DNA of 64,000 nt from Mermis nigrescens (lineage: Eukaryota > Nematoda > Enoplea > Mermithida > Mermithidae), in assembly GCA_036768485.1 (NCBI GenBank), contig JAVLUZ010000572.1, positions 1-64,000 of the forward strand. Reading direction: 5' to 3'. Every line of letters starts with the position of its first letter. The first letter of the stretch is position 1. The notes beneath the pieces were generated by a model. It was given only the letters and a program-made list of their open reading frames with translations, was not told where the DNA came from and ran no database searches. The position numbers and the translations under genes are program-made. This document shows, piece by piece, positions 38,945 through 50,606 of the stretch.

Positions 38945-41835
38945 CGTCTGTCAATTCAAAAAAGCCTGGCGCTAATGTTTTGCGTTTAAAACTTCTTTAT
39001 TTTAATTCAAGAAGTTTGTTAAATAAGCTAGGTGATTTTAAACTTTTACTTAATAGCAAAGAATTTGAGATAATACTTTGTTGTGAATCTTGGCTTTATC
39101 CTGAAATTCCAGATAGCCTACTTTGAAGTTCAGATAGTTATCAAGTTTTTCATTGTGACCGTCTCAGTAAACGTGAGGGTGGAGTTAAAGCCTTGGTCGG
39201 TAACAGATTACGTATAAAAATTATCACAATTCCTGTCATTTTTTCTGCCAGTGAGATGTTAATGTTCGATTCATGCAATGAAGATATTAAAACCAGATTT
39301 ATTTTAGCATATCGTCCTCCTAACAATGATACTATAAATGCTGAAAATCTTTGTCATTCAACTGAATGGGCTTCAAATGTTTGATATCCTTTAATAATAG
39401 TCAGTGATTTTAATCTTCCTAAAATTAATTGGGTTTCCAACACTTTTCCCCCTGATCCTATTAATACTTTATTTTATGATACATTCTGTACAACTGATTT
39501 GGATCAACTAATTCGTAGTAATAATATTTTAGATTTGCTCTTTTCACTTAACATAGCCCCTAACGTGAAATTGCTACCCCCTTTTAAGATAGTGACAATA
39601 ATTCTATTGTTTTTGAGATTCACGGGTCAAAAGAGATAAAAAACGTGCCCTTTCGTCGAAATTTTCATAAAGCTTATTATGAATTAATTTCTATTTGTTT
39701 AACCACTGTTTCTTGGCCTGATTTATTTAACCAGTGTACTTTAGCGGATGACATGTATAATGTTTTTATTTCTGTTCTTCAAACTATTAGTTCTGATCTC
39801 ATACCTGAAAAAGTACAAAAAAATCTAAAAAAGCCCTCCCTAAGGATATTCGTGAATTACATTCAAAAAACTGAGACTATGGAAGAAATACAAATTGTTT
39901 AGAGCTAATGCTAATCGTATTATCTATTCTAGTTTCTGCAAATCTATAAAAAGAGAAACCAGAAACTTTTTGCTAATGAAGAATTAGAATTTTTAAAATC
40001 AGGTGATATCCATAACTTTTACAATTTTGTTAATTTTAGTTTAAAAATCAATAAAAATTCATTTCCCTTGACTCTACGTAACGGTATTGAATTAGATAAC
40101 GATCATGTAAAAGCTTATCATTTCAACTCATATTTTGCATCTGTTTTCACTCTGGATAATAAAACTCTTCTCGTTTTTCACCCTCGTACATTTTCATATT
40201 TATCGACTATGGATTTTGATGTAGACACCGTTTACAGAGCTATTTGCGAATCTAAACCAAGTACTGCATAAGACCCTGATGGTCTGTGCTCGTATTTTAC
40301 CAAAAAATTTGGTTATTTGCTATCCTCTCCTCTTGCTCCTATCTTTGAAACGTCTTTCTGATTAGATTCAGTTCCAAAATTGTGGCGTCAAGCAAATGTA
40401 ATTTCTGTTTTTAAGAATAAAGGCGATTCTCATTGTGTTGAAAATTATTGTCCGATTTCTTTGTGCTGCTCTGCTTGTAAAATTATGGAAAAAATCGTCA
40501 ATAATAAGATTCTTGGGTACTTAAATAAAAATAATTTGCTCTCCCCTTCAATTTGGTTTTTTAAAAGGTAGATCATGTGAAACCCAATTGCTAAAAAGTT
40601 AAAACAAATGGGCAAAATGTCTCGATAAAAAATCTACAATGGACATAACTTTCATCGATTTCAAAAACGCTTTTGACAAAATTTCGCGTACAAAATTACT
40701 TCATAAACTTTCTGCATATGGCTTACATGGTTTCCTATTTAACTGGCTTAAATCTTTGTTATCTTCTCGATCTAAGTGCATAGTCGTTAAAAGTTCTTTT
40801 TCAGATAGCCTAAATGTATCCAGCGGTGTCCCGCAAGGGAGTGTGATAGGGCCAACTCTATTTCTGATTTACATGAATGATTTGTGCGATAATATCAATA
40901 GTTGTATACATTTATTTGCCAATGATGTTAAATTGTATAATTTGTCTTCCTGTAATGCTATACTTCAAAATATCTTAAAAAGCTTTATATGTGGTCACAT
41001 AAATGGCAGCATCAGATATCTATGGATAAATGCTCAGTTCTGTACATGGGTTACAAAAATCCTAAATATCAATATTTCATTGGAAATCAACTTTTGCCTC
41101 CTGATTCAGACCGTGTCCATGAGTTAAATGTGCTCCAGTCTCAAAATTTAAAATTTAATCAGCACCATCACAAAATAATTAAAAAAGCTTCTCAGCGCTC
41201 TAGTCTGATACTGAAGTTATTCCTTTCTTGTGATCATAAAATTTTGTCTCGTGCATTTAAGATCTATGTTCGACCACTGCTTGAATATTACTCTATTGTT
41301 TAGAGTCCATATTGTATTCGAGATATTGATCGCATTGAAAGAGTTCAGTGCAGGTTAATGCGAAATATTTTCGGCTTTAACAGCAGATTTTCTTATAACA
41401 ATCGTTTAATTAAACTGTCTTTAGAACATTTCAGAAACACGCTGCATCCATTTCGCATTGTGCTTGTATTTTCAAATTATTACTGGACAGTCCCATATTC
41501 TTTGTGACGAATTTTTTGCTTTCAACAACAATTATACTCGCTCTGTTAATAATTTTAAGCTTGTTGTTCCAATAGCTCATTCCTATATTCTCAAGTATGA
41601 ATTCAGTCATAGATATGTTAATCTGAAATTCACCTAGCTTGGAAATTTTTAAGCGCAAACTCAGTACTTTTGATTTATCTTTTTTTGTAAAGAGGTACTC
41701 GTAAGTTGTCACTTTGGGACTGCGTGTCCCTATCCCTGTCGTTTTTTATCATATGCTGTTATTATTTCTTATCACGTGTTTTCTTGGATGTAGCAATAAA
41801 TCCTTTGTTGTTGTTGTTGTTGACTGTGACTGAGT
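38945..41835 (+). mobile_element. Decayed LINE (CR1/Jockey-group-like) with endonuclease and RT
   Basis: An APE-type endonuclease start (KLLYFNSRSLLNKLGDFKLL, about 38985), a later DFNLPKINW block (about 39403) and a reverse transcriptase domain at about 40300-41290. It ends in a (GTT)n tail at 41806-41820. Multiple stops and shifts break the frame along its length. RT motif C reads FAND instead of FADD. It matches, piece by piece, a second copy scattered over 52712-58815. The clade assignment is a judgement from motif style, not an alignment. Confidence 0.78.
40639..41127 (+). pseudogene. LINE reverse transcriptase palm fragment, catalytically altered
   Basis: Motif A IDFKNAFDKI, motif B SGVPQGSVIGPTLF and motif C LFANDVKLY are visible. 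The Asp-to-Asn change in motif C removes an essential metal ligand of reverse transcriptases, so this copy cannot be an active enzyme. After about residue 118 the frame drifts from the homologous path, which continues in the next frame from about 40989. Confidence 0.82.
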
Positions 41836-41847
41836 GGGGAGCACGTG

Positions 41848-41960
41848 AACTTCAACAGCCTGTAACTCGCTTAATAATGCCAACCGTCACCTAATTCTTT
41901 CAAATATGAACTCCCCGTTCCAAAGTTAGTTAGAAAATGTCCTTTTTTGAAAACTTGACA
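41848..41960 (+). repeat. Fold-back repeat arm fragment
   Basis: ACTTCAACAGCCTGTAACTC, AATATGAACTCCCC and TTAGAAAATGTCC match the arm at 46798-46900. It pairs with 38730-38775 across the LINE. Confidence 0.6.
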
Positions 41961-43240
41961 CTTTTCAGTATTGTCAATTTCGCCCGTATTTTCTTCTATT
42001 CAATCAAACTTACAAAAAATCAATATTTTTGTTTGATTTTTGTTAATAAACCTCTTGTTTTCACAAATACAATGTTTAACTTGCAGAAACAACTCTAGCC
42101 AAGTTACCTCAACGTTCACTACAAGAAAATAATGCTAAATGTACTTAGCATTGGTCTTTTTTAGGTTAAAGTGGTTTTTTAAGTCAAAATAAAACTTTTT
42201 TTCCTTTTTTGGAGGGAGACCTTATCCTTTTAGAAAATAAGGGTTGGATAACATGTATATGTCTCTAGGAGGCTATAAAAATTGGCGCTGGTTTTTTTAG
42301 GTTGCAAGTGTTTTTTCAGGCTACAATTACCTTGATTTTTTTAGAGGCCATGACATAAAGTAAAAAAGACACGACATGAGCTGAGTACTGACTGAATAGC
42401 AAGCAATTTGACTTGCCTTAATGTGTAAGTAGTGAAGTTAGAGGTGAACAAAGTTGAGGGATGTTGAGGAGGAATGCGGATGACTAGCCACTGGCTAGTT
42501 AACTTAGACTACTGGCCTAGCCAGATGCATGGTGCCTGCCTACAGTAAGCAAATGTGAAACAAGAACATGCAGTATGGCAATAACCTGATTCAGACAAAA
42601 TTTTAAGACCGGACAAAAGCGGACCAACATAAATGGCATAAAGTCCGCTTTCTGGACAAGTTGACAACCCTGTTGTAGGGATGAAAGTTTGGGTCCAAAG
42701 AACCTGACCCGACCCGAAAACTCGACCCGCGGGTCAGGTCGGGTCGGAAAAATGCAAAAAATTGGGCTGTGGGTCGAATAGCGCGGGTTGTCATTTTTGT
42801 GTCAGGTCAAAAATTTTCTTTTCTTTGTTACAAACAGTTATTTATAGCCAAAGATTCCATCTGGACACCATAATACGCACGAATATCACTGAAGCTAAAT
42901 GCATAATGCGTACAGAAATAATCTATGCAATCGGATCCTATCGGCCAACAACACTGTAGGGCCAAGTGCACGCTTTTAATTGGCCGCCTATCATGCCATT
43001 CCATGAGGAAAAAAATTTTTCGGCCATCTCATGAGCATAGTCAATAGCAAGAGGTACATTAGGTAGCAGCATAAAATGAACAATGAAAGTACAATAGGTA
43101 CTTATGTACATGGATTATTGAAGTTTTAAGTTAGGTAAATATAGCAGATTTTATTATGCTGTGGATTTATTTGGGTGGGGTCGGGTCGGACAGACTCCTT
43201 ATATACGCAGGATGCAGGTTAAACCCTGTGGCTTAGGGGT
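41961..43240. other. No gene seen; weak repeat remains
   Basis: GGGTCAGGTCGGGTCGG-type GC words at 42690-42800 and 43170-43190, and a TACCTTTTGTGTGTGTG segment at 43548-43566 related in reverse to 52200-52230, suggest an older hAT-like element. Too degraded to bound. Confidence 0.4.
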
Positions 43241-43246
43241 TCTGAC

Positions 43247-43488
43247 CACACCTGGGTGTGGGTAGGTTTGGGGGTATGCATGCACCCCCAGAAACCAAAA
43301 TAACCCCTCCAGAATTCAATTTTTGAAAATTTTTCTCGTTTTTTTCGCAATTTTTTGATGCCAATGGATAGTGCTTGATGAGAAACGTCAAAAATGGTGT
43401 TTTTATCGCCATACCACCATTTTAAGGCCATTTTTTGACCTTCAAAAAAAATCTTGCACCCCCAGATTTTTCTTTCTGCCCACATACG
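43247..43488 (-). mobile_element. hAT-like MITE copy with perfect 8-bp TSD, reverse
   Basis: CACACCTGGGTGTGGG ... TGCCCACATACG, flanked by GTTCTGAC at 43239-43246 and 43489-43496, a perfect direct repeat. Confidence 0.85.
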
Positions 43489-43689
43489 GTTCTGACTGGT
43501 TCCATGGGTTGGGTGCGGGTCAAAGGTAATACCGTGCCTGGTGCACACCTACCTTTTGTGTGTGTGCTTACTTTGCTTGCAGCAAACTCAAATAAAAGAG
43601 CATGTTTGCAGATTTTATAGGTTTTTGCATGCACTGGTTCCATTTATGACATTTTTAAAGCACAATCTTCAACACTTAAGCGAGTGAAA

Positions 43690-45985
43690 TTACCTTAAAT
43701 GTGAGGCAGTAATTATTTGCAGACAACTACAGGTAATATAGCACACAAAGTAAAATTATATGCAGTCAAAAACCAGCGGCCTAGACTGCAGGTGATATAG
43801 CACACAATGTAAAATTATATGCAGTCAAAAACCAGCGGCCTAGACTACAGGTAATATAGGAAACAATGTGATATTATATGCAGTCAAGTTCAATGTTTAT
43901 TGATATAGGAAGCTGGTGCTTCACTCGCATTTTAAACTTTAATAGATGGTTTTAGAAGGCACTTCTATTTGAGATGGTCTGGCAGATTTGCTTCCTCACT
44001 AGGGGATGTTTTTCTGTGCTGCATGGGTAGCAGCTTCAATAGCTGCCCATCCACCCATTAGCACATTTTGATGAGCCAGTGTAAGCTCTGGTCCTGCATG
44101 ATAGATATTGCATAGCTGTTGATGTTCTTGTCCTCATTCTGGGGAATTGTTTTACTTTAGTGGAAATAAAATTATACAGCAGATAAATATGATACTGGAA
44201 AAAGAAAAAATGGTGTAAGCAACAGCAATTGCTTGCGGATTCACATTGGTGCCAGACATAAGCTAAGCCAAAGGCATAAATGGAGCAAAAATTGCTCCGC
44301 TCGCTTCACTCGCTCTGCAATTTTCGCTCCATTTATCTCAGGCTTAGCCCATGCACTGGCATCAATGTGAATGCACATAACTAAGCCTAAGCCTAAGATA
44401 TTTGTAACCCCGCTCAGTCACAGTCCTCTGATGCTTTGGAGTTTGATCCAAAACATTCCCAAATTCTTTTCGGAATCCTTGTTTCACATTGTCGAATAAA
44501 CTTTGAAGCATTTTATTTCTACTAAACTTAAAACAATTCCTTAGAATGAGGACAAGAACAGCAACAGCTGCTCACTATCTATCATGCAGGACCAGCGCTT
44601 ATGCTGGCCTATCAAAATGCGCTAATGGGTGACTGGGTAGCTATTGAAAAATCAACGGCTACACTTTTCACCACATGGTCGACGGAAATCAAAAATGAAC
44701 TTGATGTGCAAGTTGCAGGACATCGCATTCCAACAGTGAAGAATCCCAAACTGTTGGGTGTTGTTTGACAACATGCTCACTTTCTCAACACATGCAAACT
44801 ACACTTGCAACCGCCTCCGTACACACAATAATGTACTGAAGTCACTAGCGGGTAGTACATGGGGCAAAGACAAAGAAACACTACTGACAACGTACAAAGC
44901 TGTTTGTCGTTCTGTCACTAACTATGCCGCCCCAATCTGGACACCTTAACTCCGTCCAACCCACTGGACTAACCTACAAACAACACAAAATGCAGCTATG
45001 AGAACTATCACTGGCTGCCATCTGATTACCCATGCAGATCATCTGCAAACTGAAACTAAATTGCTGCCCATTAAGCAACACAACAAAATGTTGTCAAGAC
45101 AGTATCTACTGTCATGCAATTTGACCAACCACCCGAACCACAGCCTGATCACACAAGCCCGTACACCAAGAAATATCCGCAAAGATATTTCACACTACCA
45201 ACCTGACATAGACCCATACACTGAGCGACTCAAAGCTGACAATGCAAACTACAAAGGAGCCCTCAAAGATATACAAAGCAAGGCAGTTGCAGATGGAATC
45301 GCAGGCTACAGACCAAACCTGGTGCTGGGCGGCTACCCACCTCCTGTAACATCTGCCGAACTTCGGCTTCCATGTGCCACAAGGACTGTATTAGCTCAAC
45401 TTTGCTCAGGATAGGGTCGGATGCTAAACACCTATCTGACACGCCTCAACCCAACCATTGACAATCTATGCCCGGACTGTGGAAATGGGTCACATGACGT
45501 CCACCATCTTTTCCACTGCCCTACAAAACTGACCAATCTTCGTGCAATTGACCTATGGAAACATCCAGTGGAAGTAGCATGCTTCCTGGGGCTGGATTCG
45601 ACTGATCAATGATTGAGCACTGCTGCAACAACAACAAGCTGCTACCCATGCAGCGCAAAAAGACTTTCCCTATTGAGGAAGCAAATCTGCCAGACTATCT
45701 CAGATAAAAGTGCCTTCTAAAACCATCTACTACAGGTTAAAATGCGAGTGAAGCGCCAGCTTCCCATATCAATAAGCATTCAACTTGACTGCATATAATA
45801 TCACATTGTGTGCTGTATTACCTGCAACCTAGGCCACTGGTTTTTGACTACATATAATTTTACATTGTGTGCTATATTGCCTGCAGTCTAGGCCACTGGT
45901 TTTTGACTTCATATAATTTTACATTGTGATTACCTGCAGTTGACTGCAAATAATTACGACCTAAATGTGATAAAAGCGAGTCAGG
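43690..45985. mobile_element. Large palindromic element interrupted by a LINE 3' end
   Basis: The outer arms (about 43690-44040 and 45638-45985) each carry three tandem copies of a unit of about 60-65 bases (ACAGGTAATATAGCACACAA, GCAGTCAAAAACCAG). The next arms in (about 44040-44170 and 44520-44648) are also inverted, around a fold-back core at about 44230-44400. The right side is split between CTATTGAA (44648) and GCTGCTACCC (45638) by the LINE fragment; the left arm shows these words contiguous (GTAGCAGCTTCAATAG). So the original was a nearly perfect palindrome of about 1.3 kb. Confidence 0.72.
44649..45637 (+). mobile_element. 5'-truncated LINE 3' end (Jockey/I-like) inside the palindrome
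   Basis: Codes the C-terminal part of a non-LTR polyprotein in broken frames: STATLFTTWS...KNPKLLGV, then LTTYKAVCRSVTNYAAPIW, then an ATRTVLAQL region, and a zinc knuckle C-x2-C-x7-H-x4-C (CPDCG...HHLFHC, about 45471-45520). It ends in (CAA)n at 45626-45637, directly against the resumed palindrome arm. Shifts at about 44765 and stops at 44947 and 45413 show decay. Confidence 0.78.
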
Positions 45986-46004
45986 GGGCTGACTGAGTGG
46001 GGTT

Positions 46005-46245
46005 ACTAATGTCTTAGGCTTGCTTAGGCTTAGTTATGTGCATTCATATTGATGCCAGTGCATGGGCGCAGCCTGAGATGAATGGAGTAAAAATTGCAGA
46101 GCGAGCGAAGCCAGCCGAGCAATTTTTGCTCCATTTATGCCTTGGGCTTAGCCCATGTCTGGCATCAATGTGAATCTGCAAGCAAGAGCGAAGTGAGCGG
46201 AGCAATATGAATGCATATTACTAAGCCTAAGCCTAACACATTAGT
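46005..46245. repeat. Fold-back element with TTAGGC dimers
   Basis: Arms with ATGAATGGAGTAAAAATTGC / GCAATTTTTGCTCCATTTAT surround GAGCGAGCGAAGCCAGCCGA. TTAGGCTTGCTTAGGCTTAG marks one end and CTAAGCCTAAGCCTAA the other. Confidence 0.7.
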
Positions 46246-46334
46246 AACAGGCATCAGATAATTCTATTTTCCTTGAAAATCTGCTGAAAAACATAACAAA
46301 TCGCACATAGGGCGGAATAGAGAATACTGGAAAA

Positions 46335-46905
46335 AAGTCAAATTTTCGAAAAAAAGGACATTTGTCAACTGACTTTGAGATGGGAGGTTCATATTTGAAA
46401 GAATTAGGTGGCGTTTGGCATTATTGACCAAGTCACAGGCTGTTGAAGTTCACGTGCTCAAGGATAGGCGAAAAAAGAGAAAAAATGGCGTTTGGGGTTG
46501 TTTTTCAATTTTCAATTTGTGGCGACAGCAATTGCTTGCGGATTCAGATTGGTGCCAGACATGGGCTAAGCCTAAGGCATAAATGGAGCGAAAATTGCTC
46601 TGCTCACTTTGCTTGCTCTGCAATTTTTGCTCCTTTTATCTCAGGCTTAGCCCATGCACTGGCATCAATGTGAATGCACATAACTAAGCCTAAGCCTAAG
46701 ACATTGGTAACACCGCTCAGTCACAGTCCCCCTACGCTTCGGACACTAATTTGAAACATTCCCAAAGGCAGAGTTTTTCGCCTATCTTTAAACACATGAA
46801 CTTCAACAGCCTGTCACTTGGTCAATAATGCCGACCGCCACCTAATTCTTTTGAATATGAACTCCCCATCTTATACTCAGTTAGAAAATGTCCTTCTCGT
46901 AACTT
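46335..46905. repeat. Nested palindrome with a fold-back core
   Basis: The outer arms 46335-46495 and 46755-46905 are inverted copies (GAGGTTCATATTTGAAAGAA, AGGCTGTTGAAGTTCACGTG and their complements). The core 46510-46725 is a fold-back element like those at 44230 and 46005, ending CTAAGCCTAAGCCTAAGAC. Single arms of the outer repeat flank the LINE at 38730 and 41848. Confidence 0.7.
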
Positions 46906-46909
46906 TCTG

Positions 46910-48560
46910 TGACTTTCCGATCTCCTCTACTTTACCTGCGGCATACAATCTTAAAATGAACTGGTGTTGTCAAGTGGCCAAGACGGCTTAATTCTAGAAT
47001 AAATAGAAGTAATAGAATTTAAATTAATGGGTATTTATCAAAAGAAAAGAAGGAGTAAAGAAGATATTCAAAAGAAATTTTTGACAGAAAGCATATAGAA
47101 GGGGAGAAATGCGATGATGAAGTTGTAAAGTGATAGAAGCACGAAGCAAGGGAAGGCAATAGCAGTAAACAGTGCATTGATTACTTAATGTATATATACT
47201 GATGCAAGGTACCTACATTTGTTTGTATGTAGATACGCAATGTTTTGGGAGGGCAAGTGCGAAAATCGTCGCAATGATTGATCAAATTGACTGTGTGTAC
47301 AATAGGAACATAGGTATGTACGTACATAGTGAGTATGTACGTACATTAGCAAAGGCGACGGCAACAAAGCTGGTGATAGATTACTCTATGATGAAGGAAA
47401 AGACAACAGGAATATTTGTACAGACGGGCACAAGAGGAGCATATATGAAGTACATACATAGGAAACTATCCACAATGCGTTCATTGGTTTTTATGTAGAG
47501 CTTGATGTACTGATATGAATACATTGCGAACGGTCGATGTTTTTAACAGGATTGAAATATAAAAGAATGGAACTTATGCGCACTTACTGTTACCTTGATA
47601 GAAGACTCTGTTCCCAATGAATTCGATAAAAGTTGTGCTTAGCATGACAGGCAGGTGATCTGTGAAGCAAAATCTAACTGAACAATACTCATGTACTGTA
47701 GGGTGTTAGATTAGTAATCTTTTGCTCACACGGAAATCGACATAGGTTTTCTACACAAATTTTTTTATAACCATGAGTGATTTACGTGATAGGCGCTTGT
47801 TCGGACGCAAGAATTATTTATTATGGATCGGTTTAAATTAGTAACCTTATGCTCGTGTGGAAGTCGACGTTGCTTTTCTATGCAAATTTTTTTTTCAATC
47901 GTATGAGTGATTTACGTTGTTCCGGACGCTAAAATTGCTTATTCCTGTTGTTTACGCTCTACCCTGCTGCTGTGTTATACGCATTCCGTATAGTGGATTG
48001 TGACAAGATTTTGTTATGCTTTGCGCAGCTGCTGCGTTCTAAGAATGTACCTTAATCTTACAGAACTTAAAGAACTATCCATCGATTCGGCGAAACACTG
48101 ACAATTGGTATAAGATTGTCAATTAGTATCGAAGGAGCCGGATTAAAAATCTGATAGGTGTGGCTGAGGATTGAAATTGGCCGTTTTGACAGCAGCTTTT
48201 GATACGGAAATCAGATTTTGTTTCGACATGGCACATTTGTCAAATGCTCAAAACTATTGATAAACAAATTTTTATCATCAGATTCTGTTTTGACGTGGCA
48301 CATTTATCGAACGCTCAATACTATTGATATATGAAATTTTATCCAGCGACTGCTGAAAGGCGTACGACTGTCTGGATCAGCACGGATATCAACAGATAAA
48401 AGTAAGTGAGAATTTACACTTCAGTAATTATAATAATGGTAATGTAAACTATCCAGTGATCAATATTTCTTGTTAGTCTTAGTTAGAAAGGGAAGGATTA
48501 CGTACATTTTGACAAATAAGGGTGCTAGCGTCATTTTCTCCCTATGCCTCTTCTAATATT
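46910..48560. other. No gene seen; two local tandem duplications
   Basis: About 47705-47815 and 47830-47935 repeat the same order of words (TTAGTAA-CTT, GGAAGTCGAC-like, GAGTGATTTACGT) with a period of about 122. 48205-48275 and 48280-48345 repeat CAGATT-TGTTT-GACATGGCACATTT. No coding signal. Confidence 0.55.
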
Positions 48561-48564
48561 TATT

Positions 48565-48740
48565 CTTTAGGCTTAGGCTTAGTATGTGCCTTCACATTGG
48601 TGCCAGGGGATGATCTAAGCCTGAGACAAATGAGGCGAAAATTGCAGAGCGAGCAAAGCAAGCGGAGCAATTTTCGCCCCATCTTTTCTTAGGCTTAGAT
48701 CATCCCCTGACACCAATGTGAAGACGCACAGAGCCCAAAG
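48565..48740. repeat. Fold-back element, near-perfect arms, TTAGGC dimer
   Basis: TTCACATTGGTGCCAGGGGA and TGAGGCGAAAATTGC pair with CGCCCCATC and TCCCCTGACACCAATGTGAA across a GAGCGAGCAAAGCAAGCGGA loop. TTTAGGCTTAGGCTTAG lies at the left end. Confidence 0.78.
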
Positions 48741-49254
48741 ACAATTTTGATTAAGGTGAGAATAGCGAGTTTATGCGAATTCAAGTAGGATTGTTTAATA
48801 TAAAAGTTGAAAAAACCGATGGAAATGAAGGTTATAAAATAAAATTTTTTGAAGTTTTTTTCAATTAAAGGCTTTTCTGTTGTTTTTTCAAGTTTTATGT
48901 TAGAAATATCAGTTTGAAATCGCATAAAAACGCTGTTTTTTTAATCTAGAGAATGGAGGTATACTAGAATTCGCCCGGTTAAGACATAGGATTTCAAATC
49001 CAGATGTCCTCAGTTCGAGTCCAACATACGGCATTCGTGTACCTGGTTAACATATGTATTAACATAGTCATATTATAAGGGTGTATGTGTGCGGTCGATA
49101 CTATCTGAGGAAACGAGAGAAAGTTGCTGGCAGTCGGATTCAAAACGTGGACCCCTTGCTCTAAAGTCAAGAACCATAACCAATCGACTAACGCTGGTTA
49201 ATTTCGATAAAGATTTCAAGCTATTCCTGATGTTTTGCTGGTTTACCAGCTGAT

Positions 49255-49700
49255 TAGGCTTAGGCTTAGTATCATGGACTGACCAAAATGTTAGTGCCAG
49301 CGTTTAAAATAAGCCTGAGTAATGGGATGCGACCATACGTGGGCAGCAAGAAAATTCTGGGGGTGCAAGATTTTTTTTGAAGGTCGAAAAATGGCCTTAA
49401 AAATAGTATTATGGCGATAAAAACACCATTTTTCGACGTTTCTCATCAAGCACTATCCATTGGCATCAAAAAATTGCGAAAAAAACGAAAAAAATTTTCA
49501 AAAATTGAATTCTGGGGGGGGGGTATTTTGATTTCTGGGGGGGGGTATTTTGGTTTCTGGGGGGTGCATACCCCCAAACCCCTCCCACGCCCAGGTGTGG
49601 ATGCGACGAGCGGAGCGAGCAAAGCGAGCGACGCGAGTTGCATCCCATTGCTTAGGCTTATTTTAAACGCTGGCACCAACATTTTGGTCAGTCACATGAA
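49255..49700. repeat. Fold-back element split by a hAT-like MITE
   Basis: GACTGACCAAAATGTTAGTG and AAGCCTGAGTAATGGGATGC pair with GCATCCCATTGCTTAGGCTT and CACCAACATTTTGGTCAGTC. The loop is split by the MITE at 49334-49599. TTAGGCTTAGGCTTAG marks the left end. Confidence 0.8.
49334..49599 (+). mobile_element. hAT-like MITE copy with perfect 8-bp TSD, nested in fold-back
   Basis: CATACGTGGGCAGCAAG ... GCCCAGGTGTG, flanked by GATGCGAC at 49326-49333 and 49600-49607. Very similar to the copy at 59010, so probably one of the youngest. Confidence 0.88.
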
Positions 49701-50606
49701 TCTACTGGAAAAATCTGATGACTGCCTTATTTGTTTTCGACTTGACTCAAATCAAACCAGTTATGTGGCAGCTTTCACCAGATAATACTTGCTGTATACG
49801 TACTTATAACGTGGCTATCTTAATACATATGTGAACCAGCTACACGGCACTGATTATTGACCAATGTTGGCCCCGAATTTTTGTTAAAGGCCAATATTGG
49901 CCAATAACGAGTGCATTAGGGGCCAATATTTGCAAGATTTTAAATTCTTAAAAAGCTACACATCCGTGAGTTTCGAACCCGTACTTTTGTGTTGGTAAAA
50001 TCACGCGGCACACTGCGCCATAGCGAAATTGTGATCAAGATTCTGAAGAATGATACTAATGCTATCTGAAGAATGATACTAATGCTATCTGTTATATACA
50101 GTATACGCAGTTGCTATTTTTTGTTTGAAAGAGATTGCTTATCCTATCTTTTATGCCTAGTATGTAGTTTGAATTATATGGCAGGTATTTCTAATTTTCG
50201 TTGGTTTGCCTTACGTATTGCAAAACAAAAGCGTTTCAAACTAAAGCAGCAATCGCGATACTGTACACAGAAATCGACAAACATATGAAGTTTTACCGTG
50301 CGAAATTGCATTACAGTAAGCTGCCTAGAAACCACTTTTGTATCTTCTCGTTAAATTGGTGAAAATTGATTTCCATACACAAGGTTTCGTGAAATAGACT
50401 ATAGATTGTACCTATATGTACATACATGTACATATGTACACCTATCTGAAGTCTGTCTCTACGAGCTTTTGCGCATGAATCACCTTCTTAGAGCGAACGT
50501 AAATCGATTACAAAAGTGGTTTAAGCTGAAGTATAGCGATCTCAATATAGAGCGTAGCATTTGATAAGCTTAAAGTTTTACTGTGTAAAATTTTATTTCA
50601 ATAATC

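Noticed and set aside
48565..48590. TTAGGC repeats as telomere or a nematode signature
   Set aside because: Only two to three units each, always attached to fold-back elements. Too short for a telomere or for taxonomic inference.
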